Positions 1 to 5,816 of a stretch of DNA of 7,181 bases are shown piece by piece (the first letter of the stretch is position 1; each line of letters starts with the position of its first letter). Made by a program: the position numbers and the translations under genes. The notes below the pieces were generated by a model. It was not told where the DNA came from, did no database searches, and saw only the letters and a list, made by a program, of their open reading frames with translations. Origin of the DNA: JBNJEM01 sp051745935 (GTDB lineage: Bacteria; Planctomycetota; Planctomycetia; Pirellulales; Pirellulaceae); contig JBNJEM010000412.1 in assembly GCA_051745935.1 (NCBI GenBank), positions 1 through 7,181 on the forward strand, given 5' to 3'.

Positions 1-222
1 GAACCCTGAACGAACCCCACCGTGCGTGACCGCGTCGTTCAGACCGCGTTAGTGCACGTCATCGAGCCGATCTTGGACCACACATTCCATGAACGCAGCG
101 ATGGCTTCCGTAAGGGGCGTGGCTGTCACCATGCATTGGAACGTGTGGAAGAGCTTCTAACGGCAGGGAACGTCTATGTGGTCGATGCGGACCTTAAGAG
201 CTATTTCGACACGATACCCAAG
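1..222 (+). pseudogene. Remnant of a group II intron reverse transcriptase/maturase (LtrA-like), 5' and 3' truncated
   Basis: The frame beginning at base 1 reads E-P-stop-T-N-P-T-V-R-D-R-V-V-Q, and the part after the stop matches the PTVRDRVVQ start of the finger/palm region in group II intron-encoded reverse transcriptases. Further on it shows the family landmarks HERSDGFRKGRGCHHALE and DADLKSYFDTIPK, the latter being the palm motif with the first catalytic aspartate. Intact proteins have about 400 residues or more, with a later YADD motif, a maturase domain and often an HNH nuclease; none of these is present. A TGA stop sits at bases 7-9 inside the region homologous to the family, and similarity stops at about base 222, after which the open frame to base 444 is unrelated to the family. 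I therefore read this as a decayed fragment, not a short gene starting at the GTG at 22. The 5' part lies outside the window or is lost. The identification is firm; inactivity is nearly certain. Confidence 0.85.
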
Positions 223-830
223 ACCAAGTCAATTCCAGCCACCCTGGGAAACTCTCGGCAACAAGGTATCGGGGAACCCGATTTTGGCACTTTTGCCACC
301 CGTGCCAGGACGCCGCTCCTCTCGCCGGACCGATCGCGTGGCATCTCGGTCACGACCAGGCTTCTGGTAAACCCGCTTGCGCCCTCCACCCCCCGCGGTA
401 AAATGAACTTCCGTACCGGGCCACGGCACGCACACCGGGCGTGAGAGGTTGGTAACCGGGAGATATTGGGGGCAAGCCTGTCCGCCGCCCTCGCTCGTGG
501 CGCGAATCTGGGGCGTGGACGGCGGCGACGAAGGGGCCGGATTGGTGTATACTTCAGGCGGTCGGATGTGTCCGGATGGAAAGCTGCCCGACGCAAGCCG
601 TCCGCCCGTTGGTCGGACTCGCGGCGGACAACGTCATCCGCGACCGGTATGAACGGGGGCCATCATAAGGGATTTGTGATCACGAAGCTAGGATTCTACT
701 TCAGATGGCTAAAGTGTGACCCGTTGTGTTTTCACGGGAAGCTGTCCAACTCGCGCCTCTCGCAACAGAGGGGGGAACGGGCAGGACGGAACCTTGGATT
801 GGAACGGCCAGCAAATTTGGGGAAGGGCGC
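223..830. other. Stretch of about 600 bases without a supported gene
   Basis: Open frames exist here on both strands, but their translations are rich in Arg, Pro and Gly, resemble no family I know, and look like chance frames in GC-rich DNA. The stretch contains the possible hairpin at 268-285, an 8-bp palindrome GTGATCAC near 676-683, a TATACT hexamer at 548-553 without a recognisable -35 partner, and three GGAAC pentamers at 774, 788 and 801. I found no domain V-like hairpin of a group II intron in it. It is probably decayed mobile-element flank plus the upstream region of the sigma factor gene. Confidence 0.5.
268..285 (+). terminator. Possible small hairpin terminator behind the reverse transcriptase remnant
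   Basis: A perfect 6-bp inverted repeat (ATCGGG at 268-273, CCCGAT at 277-282) closes a GAA loop and runs into four T residues at 282-285. A second inverted repeat, TGGCA (285-289) with TGCCA (294-298), follows at once. The shape fits a weak intrinsic terminator on the + strand, but the stem and T run are both short. Confidence 0.3.
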
Positions 831-1394
831 GTGGCAGACTTAGACATTGAGCAGGTTATCCAAGATTATTTCCCTCGCGTCCACCGGGCGGCCCTGGTCA
901 TGTGCGGCAATCCGTGGGATGCCGACGATCTCGCTCAGGAAACATTTCTCGTTTTGGCCCAGCAGCGGGGCCGATTTCGGGGGCAGAGTCAATTGTTCAC
1001 CTATCTGTACGGAATTCTATTGAACCTCGATCGCCGGGAACGTCGGCGGCAGGGCACTCGGCGGCGGGCATTGCGATTACTGCACGATGAAACGCCTCGG
1101 GACTGGGCCGTCCAGCCGGCGGCGGACACGGCGGCGGAGGTTTCCGAATGGAAGGAGAGCCTCTGGTCCCGGGTCGCTCAATTGCCGGATGCACAGCGTG
1201 AAACCTTGGTATTGCGATTCAGCGAACAGTTGCGTTACGAGGAAATCGCGGCCGTCTTGGAGTGCCCGCTGGGCACCGTCAAGTCTCGCATCTTCAATGC
1301 TTTACAGTCGTTACGGCAAATCCTGCAGTCCGAGTCCCAGGATTTGCACACCACCCCGGCACCCCCCTGTGAGGATTTGACCCGTGCAATTTAG
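831..1394 (+). CDS. ECF-type RNA polymerase sigma factor (sigma-70 family)
   Basis: This is a 187-residue alternative sigma factor that would direct RNA polymerase to a specific promoter set. Region 2 spans about residues 8-75 and contains the core-binding motif D-A-D-D-L-A-Q-E-T-F (about 30-39) and the basic stretch LDRRERRRQGTRRR at its end. Region 4 spans about 112-165, with the LPDAQRE..LVLRF helix and the helix-turn-helix YEEIAAVLECPLGTVKSRI. Length and two-domain layout are those of a normal ECF protein without extra C-terminal domains. I chose the GTG at 831 because GGGGAAGGG lies about 5 bases upstream and the conserved region begins soon after; an upstream ATG at 726 in the same frame would add 35 residues of non-conserved sequence. 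The end overlaps the next gene by 11 bases, the classic sigma/anti-sigma arrangement. GGAAC pentamers upstream resemble ECF -35 elements and hint at autoregulation, which is unproven. The ECF subgroup cannot be assigned by eye. Confidence 0.92.
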   Translation: MADLDIEQVIQDYFPRVHRAALVMCGNPWDADDLAQETFLVLAQQRGRFRGQSQLFTYLYGILLNLDRRERRRQGTRRRALRLLHDETPRDWAVQPAADTAAEVSEWKESLWSRVAQLPDAQRETLVLRFSEQLRYEEIAAVLECPLGTVKSRIFNALQSLRQILQSESQDLHTTPAPPCEDLTRAI

Positions 1395-1884
1395 GCAAGC
1401 CCCCAGCACCAGCTCGGAAGCGGAAGCCAGCAGCACCCATCACGCTGTTGACAGCGATTCCTTGGATTCCTTGCGTTTGGCCAATCAACTGAGCGCCGAA
1501 GCGAGCCATCTTGCCATGGTTTATCCACCGAATCCCGCAGTGCTGGAAGAGTGTGACGGCGTCTGGGCCGCGCCTCGTTCCCGGCGTCGCTGGTGGTGGA
1601 GCCGTGCGGGTCGGGCGTGGTGGATCTCCACCTGCGTTGGGGTCTTGTTGGCTGTCGGGGTCGGAACACACCTTGTGCTCTCCCCCTCCGCCCCATCTTC
1701 ACGGAGGGCCCGCACGCCCCCGGTGAACCACGCCCCGTCAGCGGCGGCAAACCGCGCCGAGTCGGCGGCTGATCCGTCAACCGTGATTTCGCCGGTGATG
1801 TTGGTCAGTGAGCTGTCGGACCCGGAGCTTGAAGCGTGGCTCGATCTTCATCGCGATAAAGCGCCAGAGCGGATTGCTTTCTAA
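1384..1884 (+). CDS. Single-span membrane protein, candidate anti-sigma factor
   Basis: The gene starts at a GTG inside the end of the sigma factor gene, with GAGGA at 1371-1375, 8 bases upstream, as ribosome binding site; such overlap usually means coupled translation. The 166-residue product has a polar N-terminal part (1-64), a cluster of Arg and Trp residues (65-80), one hydrophobic segment (about 79-99) and a Pro/Ala/Ser-rich tail ending in PERIAF. The positive charges are denser before the membrane segment, so the N-terminus is predicted to be cytoplasmic and the tail extracytoplasmic. This topology and the gene order fit an anti-sigma factor. The usual zinc-binding anti-sigma motif HxxxCxxC is absent: the N-terminal part has only one Cys (57). 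I recognise no domain, so the role rests on position and topology. The gene may have diverged beyond recognition or be a sensor of another type. Confidence 0.72.
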   Translation: MQFRQAPSTSSEAEASSTHHAVDSDSLDSLRLANQLSAEASHLAMVYPPNPAVLEECDGVWAAPRSRRRWWWSRAGRAWWISTCVGVLLAVGVGTHLVLSPSAPSSRRARTPPVNHAPSAAANRAESAADPSTVISPVMLVSELSDPELEAWLDLHRDKAPERIAF

Positions 1885-2060
1885 ACGGCCCCAAGCAAGA
1901 TGCGTGAGCCTGGCGTCACCGAAAAAATGTTGGAAGCGGCAACCAGTTTCGTGACTGGCTTGCCGACGTGTCAGGGACAGGCCGGTGTCCCTTCATCACG
2001 GTCGGCGATTTGAAAGGTTTGGGGGCGAGAGACAGGTTGTTTGAAGCGGCGGGCCCGAGA
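1885..2060. other. Intergenic region between the membrane protein and the HtrA-like gene
   Basis: These 176 bases separate otherwise coupled genes. They hold two small inverted repeats: CCAGT/ACTGG around 1943-1958, and GGGACA (1974-1979) with TGTCCC (1986-1991) around a 6-base loop. Neither is followed by a T run, so I do not call a terminator. No convincing promoter pair is visible. A frame open from 1968 continues into the next gene, but its extra 31 residues precede the signal peptide and are not likely to be translated. Confidence 0.4.
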
Positions 2061-3416
2061 ATGAACGCGACACGATTCCTTACCACTCGGTGGTTATGCC
2101 TTTGGCTTTCGGTTATCCTGGTCGGTTGTGCGACTGGGATGTTGCAGGCCCAGCAGGGTCCATCGCTTGAAGGGGCCGCGGCACAACTTCAAAAGACCGT
2201 TGTGACCTTGCGGGTACGAAGCGACGCGGGGGGCGACGAGGCGGCGGGGGAAGGGCAACCGGACGCGAAGACCCCCTCGCAGGTAACCGTTTGTTCGGGG
2301 GTTCTCCTCGGGGAGGGCCGCCTGGTGACCAGCATGCCTTTGGGAGGAGACGGCTCGATTCGCGTGACCCTGCCTGGTGGCGAGCAATCGGTGGCTCGCG
2401 TTCGTGTCGTGGACGAGTATTCCGGGCTGTCGCTCCTGAAAATCAAAAACGAGGAGTTGGAGGGGATCTCCTGCGCGCGCGAATTGCCAAGAATTGGAAC
2501 ATGGGTCGTCAGTGGCGCGGGCTGGGGAGCCGAAGAGGCGGTGATTTCGTTTGGAATGGTCAGCGGGACGGAGGTGGCCGTGCCCCAGACGACATTCCCT
2601 CCACTGTTGCGTTGCGACATGCGTATCGCGAAGACATCGAGCGGAGCCGCCGTCACGAACCCGGATGGCGAACTGATTGGAATCGTAGTGCTCACCGACC
2701 CGTCTCGCGAACATGGCGGTTGGACCTACGCGGTCCCCGCCGCCCACGTGTTGAGACTCACCCGCACCCTTGACGAATCCAGAAACGAATCTTCGGTTTT
2801 GGTCCTCAAACGCCGCCGTCCGGTCGTTGGCATGGTATTGGATGGGGACGGAAACAAGGTGGTGGTCAGCCGCGTACGAGAAGAGAGCCCCGCTTCGAAA
2901 GCCGGTATTCAGGTGGGCGACGAGATACTGGCCGCCGGCGGTGTCAAGATCCGCTCGGTCTACCAAGCCCTGCGCCCGGTGCTGCGGAAACAACCGGGCG
3001 ACCAAATTTCCTTTTTGGTTCGGCGGGGAAACCGCCAAATGACCGTCCCGGTCGTGCTGGGGGGGGGCGTTGAGTTGCCTTCCGCCTCTCCCGTTCATTT
3101 GTCTCCATTGGTGCAACCTCAAATCGCCGTGGAAAGTCTGCCCCGGGGCGGTGTGCGCGCGAGTTCCACCGTGGGAGAAGTACGCGAGTTTGGACACTTG
3201 CACTTCTCTGATGAAGTTTCCGGGAATTCGGAAAAGGCAACCGAGGCCCGGAAAATTCAGCTGCTAAAGAGAGCACTTGATCGCTACCAAGCCGTTGTGG
3301 GTGAACTGAGTCGACAGCTTGAGAGAAGTGAAAAACAACACGAACGCGCGGCGGCTCGCATCGAGGTGCTCGAGAAAAAACTTGAAGAAAGGACGTCAAA
3401 TGGCAATTCGCACTAG
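2061..3416 (+). CDS. Exported HtrA/DegP-like protein with PDZ domain and coiled coil, probably a proteolytically inactive pseudoprotease
   Basis: The ATG at 2061 gives a 451-residue protein that opens with a signal peptide: basic N-terminus, hydrophobic core WLCLWLSVIL, then the lipobox-like LVGC at 20-23. Cleavage after LQA at 28-30 by ordinary signal peptidase is the alternative. A trypsin-like HtrA fold follows (about 45-240): SGVLLGEGRLVTS, VVDEYSGLSLLKI, ISFGMVSG, TSSGAAVTNPDGELIGIV and YAVPAAHVL align by eye with DegP. At the catalytic sites, the TNNHV motif reads TSMPL, so His is replaced by Pro; the Asp position of DLAVLKI reads Gly; the Ser of GNSGG is kept but in the context SSGA. 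One PDZ domain lies at about 252-334 (ESPASKAGIQVGDEILAAGG). A charged, heptad-like coiled coil at about 399-445 ends the protein. No strong ribosome binding site is seen. The end overlaps the next gene by 17 bases. A chaperone, scaffold or sensor role is more likely than proteolysis. Confidence 0.85.
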   Translation: MNATRFLTTRWLCLWLSVILVGCATGMLQAQQGPSLEGAAAQLQKTVVTLRVRSDAGGDEAAGEGQPDAKTPSQVTVCSGVLLGEGRLVTSMPLGGDGSIRVTLPGGEQSVARVRVVDEYSGLSLLKIKNEELEGISCARELPRIGTWVVSGAGWGAEEAVISFGMVSGTEVAVPQTTFPPLLRCDMRIAKTSSGAAVTNPDGELIGIVVLTDPSREHGGWTYAVPAAHVLRLTRTLDESRNESSVLVLKRRRPVVGMVLDGDGNKVVVSRVREESPASKAGIQVGDEILAAGGVKIRSVYQALRPVLRKQPGDQISFLVRRGNRQMTVPVVLGGGVELPSASPVHLSPLVQPQIAVESLPRGGVRASSTVGEVREFGHLHFSDEVSGNSEKATEARKIQLLKRALDRYQAVVGELSRQLERSEKQHERAAARIEVLEKKLEERTSNGNSH

Positions 3417-4197
3417 TTACGAGCATGGCCAGTTCTGTTGGATTGATCTCGCCGCCCGAGACATGGACGCGGCCCGGGAGTTTTACCATCAGCTGTTCGG
3501 CTGGGAGAGTCCGGATGGCGAAACGCAAGGGACCTCCTACTCGCATTTTGCTTTGGATGGAAAGCGAGTAGCGGGGATGCGTGGGATGAGCGCTGAGATG
3601 TTGAATCAAGACCAGCCGTCATGCTGGAACAGCTACATCAACGTGGACGACATTTCGGCTGCGTGCGCCCGGGTTTCCGAGCTGGGCGGCAAAGTCGTGG
3701 AGCCGGAGGTCGAGGTACCCGGTGCTGGAACACGAGCGCTCATCCAGGACCCCACGGGCGGACAGGTGGGGTTATGGCGGAAGGGCTCGCATTTCGGCGC
3801 TGAACTCACACAAGATTTCCACTGCTGCTGTTGGAACGAGTTGATGACTCGTGACATTGAAACCGCCCGGGACTTTTACGGCCGCCTCTTCAACTGGGAA
3901 TTCGCCGACTACACCTCGACCGATGCCAAGTATTACGTGGTGAGCCACGCGGGTGAAGAAAGCAGCGGCCTGTTGGAAATGGATGCTCGTTGGGGGGACA
4001 TGCCGGCCCGGTGGATGGTCTATTTCGCCGTCCAGGGCGTCGATCTGACCGTCGATTTCGTGCGACAGCTGGGAGGCTTCGTTTTAGTACACCCCTTTGA
4101 TATTCCCGAAGGGCGTTTTGCCATGGTGACCGATGATCAAGGCGGGGCGTTCGATTTGGTGGAAATGAGCGACGAACCAGAAGAGGATGCCGGATAA
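3400..4197 (+). CDS. VOC-family (glyoxalase-fold) protein with two domains
   Basis: The 265-residue product is a tandem of two vicinal-oxygen-chelate modules, about 9-127 and 140-256. Each opens with a conserved start (FCWIDLAARDMDAAREFYHQLFGWE and CCWNELMTRDIETARDFYGRLFNWE) and closes with a strand such as DPTGGQVGLW or DDQGGAFDLVE. The pattern resembles the CFP-30B/27-kDa antigen type of glyoxalase-like proteins. In that group the substrate is mostly unknown, and the usual metal-binding Glu of glyoxalase I is not obvious here (VGLW instead of IELW). No signal peptide is seen, so it is probably cytoplasmic. A run of three Cys (142-144) opens the second module. I chose the ATG at 3400 because AAAGGA lies 6 bases upstream and the first domain begins at residue 7; the start lies inside the end of the HtrA-like gene, so translation is probably coupled. 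Its stop shares one base with the next start (TAATG). The fold is certain, the function is not. Confidence 0.9.
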   Translation: MAIRTSYEHGQFCWIDLAARDMDAAREFYHQLFGWESPDGETQGTSYSHFALDGKRVAGMRGMSAEMLNQDQPSCWNSYINVDDISAACARVSELGGKVVEPEVEVPGAGTRALIQDPTGGQVGLWRKGSHFGAELTQDFHCCCWNELMTRDIETARDFYGRLFNWEFADYTSTDAKYYVVSHAGEESSGLLEMDARWGDMPARWMVYFAVQGVDLTVDFVRQLGGFVLVHPFDIPEGRFAMVTDDQGGAFDLVEMSDEPEEDAG

Positions 4198-5456
4198 TGC
4201 TGTCAGCCTTACTCATCAGTTGCTGCTGGCTCGCCCCAGCGGGAATGCCGGACACACCTGACAGGGCACGAGAGGTTGGCCAGCTGGTGCGCCAACTCGA
4301 TGACGACCAATGGGCCCGCCGTCAGCAGGCCGAAGACGCGTTGCTCGAAATGGGCCCGGACATCCTCGATCAGCTGCCCCCCGACTCGGCGCGTCTGTCG
4401 CCGGAGGCGGAAAGGCGACTGGCTCGAGTCCGCGAACAGCTACAGGTGAAGCATGCGAGACGGGCTACCCAAGCGTCCCGGGTCACCTTGCAGGGAACCA
4501 TGACATTGGACGAAGCTTTGGGGGCCCTGCAAGAGTCGACGGGTAACCGCATCACGGGGTACTCGCGGTTCTCGGATCGAAAAATCAACGTCCAAGCCCA
4601 ACAGATTCCGTTTTGGGAGGCTTTGGATCAAGTGCTGGATCAAGCCAATCTGTCCCTCCACCCCTACGGCGCCGGCGAAGCGGGAATCCGTCTCGTGCAG
4701 CGAGATGGGGAGGGACCGGATCACGTGGTTGCGGTCGACTACACCGGCATGTTTCGTGTTCAGCCCACCTATGTGTCCGCCACTCGCGATCTGCTCAACC
4801 CGTCCATCCAAGGACTTCGCGTGCGTCTCTCGATCGCCTGGGAACCGCGGACCACGCCCATCTCCATCTCCCTGCCGCTGTCCACCATCACGGCCCGCGA
4901 TGACCGGGGCAACGCCATACAGGTTGACGGTTCCACTGGCCAGCTCAATCCATCCGTCGAAACAAAGGTCTCCTCCGTCGATATCGAACTCCCGCTCGAA
5001 CTGCCTTCCCGCCAGGCCCACGAAATCGAGTCACTCCAAGGTTGCTTCGAGACAATGATTCCCGGCAGGGTCGAAACCTTTGAGTTTAATGAACTCGACA
5101 AGGGGGAACCCCAGCGGAAGCGGTGGGCGGAGGTTACCGTCACGCTGGAGGAGGTGCGGACGAACGGCAATGTCAAGGAATGTAGAGTTCACGTTGCGTA
5201 TGATGAAGCCTTCAGTGCGTTTGAGTCGCATCGTGGCTGGATCCTCGGAAATGAGGCATTCCTCGTGAATGCGGCCGGCGAACGCATTTCGTCCGAGGGG
5301 CGGCGGTTGCTCGGAAAGGACGAAGACAGCGCCCGCACCAGCTTCAAGTTCGTGCTCGATCAACCGCTCTCCGGATGTAAATTCGTCTATCGCGCCCCCT
5401 CCCTCATCGTCCGCGAGAACGTCCGATTCGCCTTGAAGAATATCAGCTTACCGTGA
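4197..5456 (+). CDS. Exported protein of unknown function with an STN-like segment
   Basis: The gene starts at the ATG overlapping the previous stop by one base. The 419-residue product begins with a short hydrophobic stretch (MLSALLISCCWLAPAG) that looks like a weak signal peptide, with either cleavage near residue 16 or a lipobox LISC. Residues about 24-60 (LVRQLDDDQWARRQQAEDALLEMG) resemble one HEAT-like helical pair of the kind often found in planctomycete secreted proteins. Residues about 100-168 (MTLDEALGALQESTGNRIT, then INVQAQQIPFWEALDQVLDQANLSLHPYG) follow the pattern of the secretin/TonB short N-terminal (STN) fold. The remaining 250 residues are beta-rich, with alternating hydrophobic residues (VEVTVTLEEV-like strands), and end in FALKNISLP. 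I recognise no enzyme motif. The product is probably a periplasmic or surface protein working with the HtrA-like protein encoded two genes upstream, since both are exported and co-transcribed; this partnership is inference. Confidence 0.82.
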   Translation: MLSALLISCCWLAPAGMPDTPDRAREVGQLVRQLDDDQWARRQQAEDALLEMGPDILDQLPPDSARLSPEAERRLARVREQLQVKHARRATQASRVTLQGTMTLDEALGALQESTGNRITGYSRFSDRKINVQAQQIPFWEALDQVLDQANLSLHPYGAGEAGIRLVQRDGEGPDHVVAVDYTGMFRVQPTYVSATRDLLNPSIQGLRVRLSIAWEPRTTPISISLPLSTITARDDRGNAIQVDGSTGQLNPSVETKVSSVDIELPLELPSRQAHEIESLQGCFETMIPGRVETFEFNELDKGEPQRKRWAEVTVTLEEVRTNGNVKECRVHVAYDEAFSAFESHRGWILGNEAFLVNAAGERISSEGRRLLGKDEDSARTSFKFVLDQPLSGCKFVYRAPSLIVRENVRFALKNISLP

Positions 5457-5463
5457 CGTCCCC

Positions 5464-5480
5464 GCCGGCTGCGAAGCGGC
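5464..5480 (+). terminator. Possible GNRA-capped hairpin just after the exported-protein gene
   Basis: GCC (5464-5466) and GCT (5468-5470) pair with AGC (5475-5477) and GGC (5478-5480), leaving a bulged G at 5467 and a GCGA tetraloop. It begins 7 bases after the stop codon of the exported-protein gene. Only a mixed TATTGTG follows, so terminator activity is uncertain. Confidence 0.2.
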
Positions 5481-5482
5481 TA

Positions 5483-5511
5483 TTGTGTCGCCCATGCCGC
5501 CGCTCTAAAAT
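5483..5511 (+). promoter_or_regulatory. Possible sigma-70 promoter for the dihydroorotate-dehydrogenase-like gene
   Basis: TTGTGT (5483-5488) and TAAAAT (5506-5511) are separated by exactly 17 bases. The -10 box matches the consensus at five of six positions, the -35 box at only three. Its position directly after the upstream gene cluster and ahead of the next gene is sensible, but it implies a leader of about 300 bases. Confidence 0.25.
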
Positions 5512-5710
5512 GACTCACTTGGCGCGAATCAAAGAGGATGCGAACGTGGCGGAGCATTGATGGCATGAACGGCCAGTACGTGCCGCGGGGCCGTCCGAAG
5601 GGGCAGCCAGCCGTCGCGCATCCCACGGCGAGGTGGCGTTTTGGGGAACGGATTCACCGTTTCAACTGGAGGGGACCTCGTGCGGCGCCCGGTTCCGGCG
5701 TCCCCGGACC

Positions 5711-5733
5711 GGTGGCACGGACAGGTGGCACGG
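5711..5733 (+). repeat. Two copies of a 10-base direct repeat (GGTGGCACGG)
   Basis: GGTGGCACGG occurs at 5711-5720 and again at 5724-5733, with ACA between them, giving a 13-base period. Part of the same word (TGGCACGGGTGGC) appears in reverse complement near 294-307, in the flank of the reverse transcriptase remnant. It may belong to a dispersed intergenic repeat. Confidence 0.5.
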
Positions 5734-5816
5734 GCTGTAAAAAGATACCGAGTTTGCTGTTTCGTTTCGGGCTTTCGAACCCCAGTGCGTGGCAGCCAGA
5801 GGAAGGACAACTTGCC

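Larger units (their letters stand above)
5457..5816. other. 360-base leader without a supported gene
   Basis: This region lies between the exported-protein gene and the flavoprotein gene. Besides the hairpin and promoter candidates near its start it contains a short tandem repeat at 5711-5733. Several frames are open, including one from 5538 that runs into the flavoprotein frame, but their translations are Arg/Pro/Gly-rich and show no family resemblance. I see no known riboswitch fold by eye. Confidence 0.4.

Noticed and set aside
22..444. Open frame of 140 residues from the GTG at 22 as a real small gene
   Set aside because: Only the first 67 or so residues match group II reverse transcriptases; the rest is unrelated to the family, and the natural upstream part is interrupted by a stop. 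It is a fragment.
201..596. Minus-strand open frame of 131 residues
   Set aside because: Arg/Pro-rich composition, no family resemblance, and it overlaps the reverse transcriptase remnant on the opposite strand.
726..830. N-terminal extension of the sigma factor from the ATG at 726
   Set aside because: The added 35 residues lie before the conserved region 2, and the GTG at 831 has a good ribosome binding site.
466..843. Plus-strand open frame of 125 residues ahead of the sigma factor
   Set aside because: Low-complexity Arg/Gly-rich start, no recognisable domain, and it runs into the ribosome binding site and start of the sigma gene.
1974..1991. Inverted repeat GGGACA/TGTCCC as a terminator
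   Set aside because: No T run follows and it lies in the middle of the gap between the membrane protein and HtrA-like genes; it could equally be a chance palindrome.
1968..2060. Upstream start for the HtrA-like protein
   Set aside because: It would bury the signal peptide 40 residues into the protein; the ATG at 2061 places it at the N-terminus.
2094..3203. Long minus-strand open frame (369 residues) opposite the HtrA-like gene
   Set aside because: It is a GC-rich antisense shadow of a gene with clear HtrA and PDZ features on the + strand.
5538..5816. 93-residue N-terminal extension of the flavoprotein
   Set aside because: Arg/Pro/Gly-rich sequence without family similarity; the ATG at 5817 has a strong ribosome binding site and the family-typical N-terminus.
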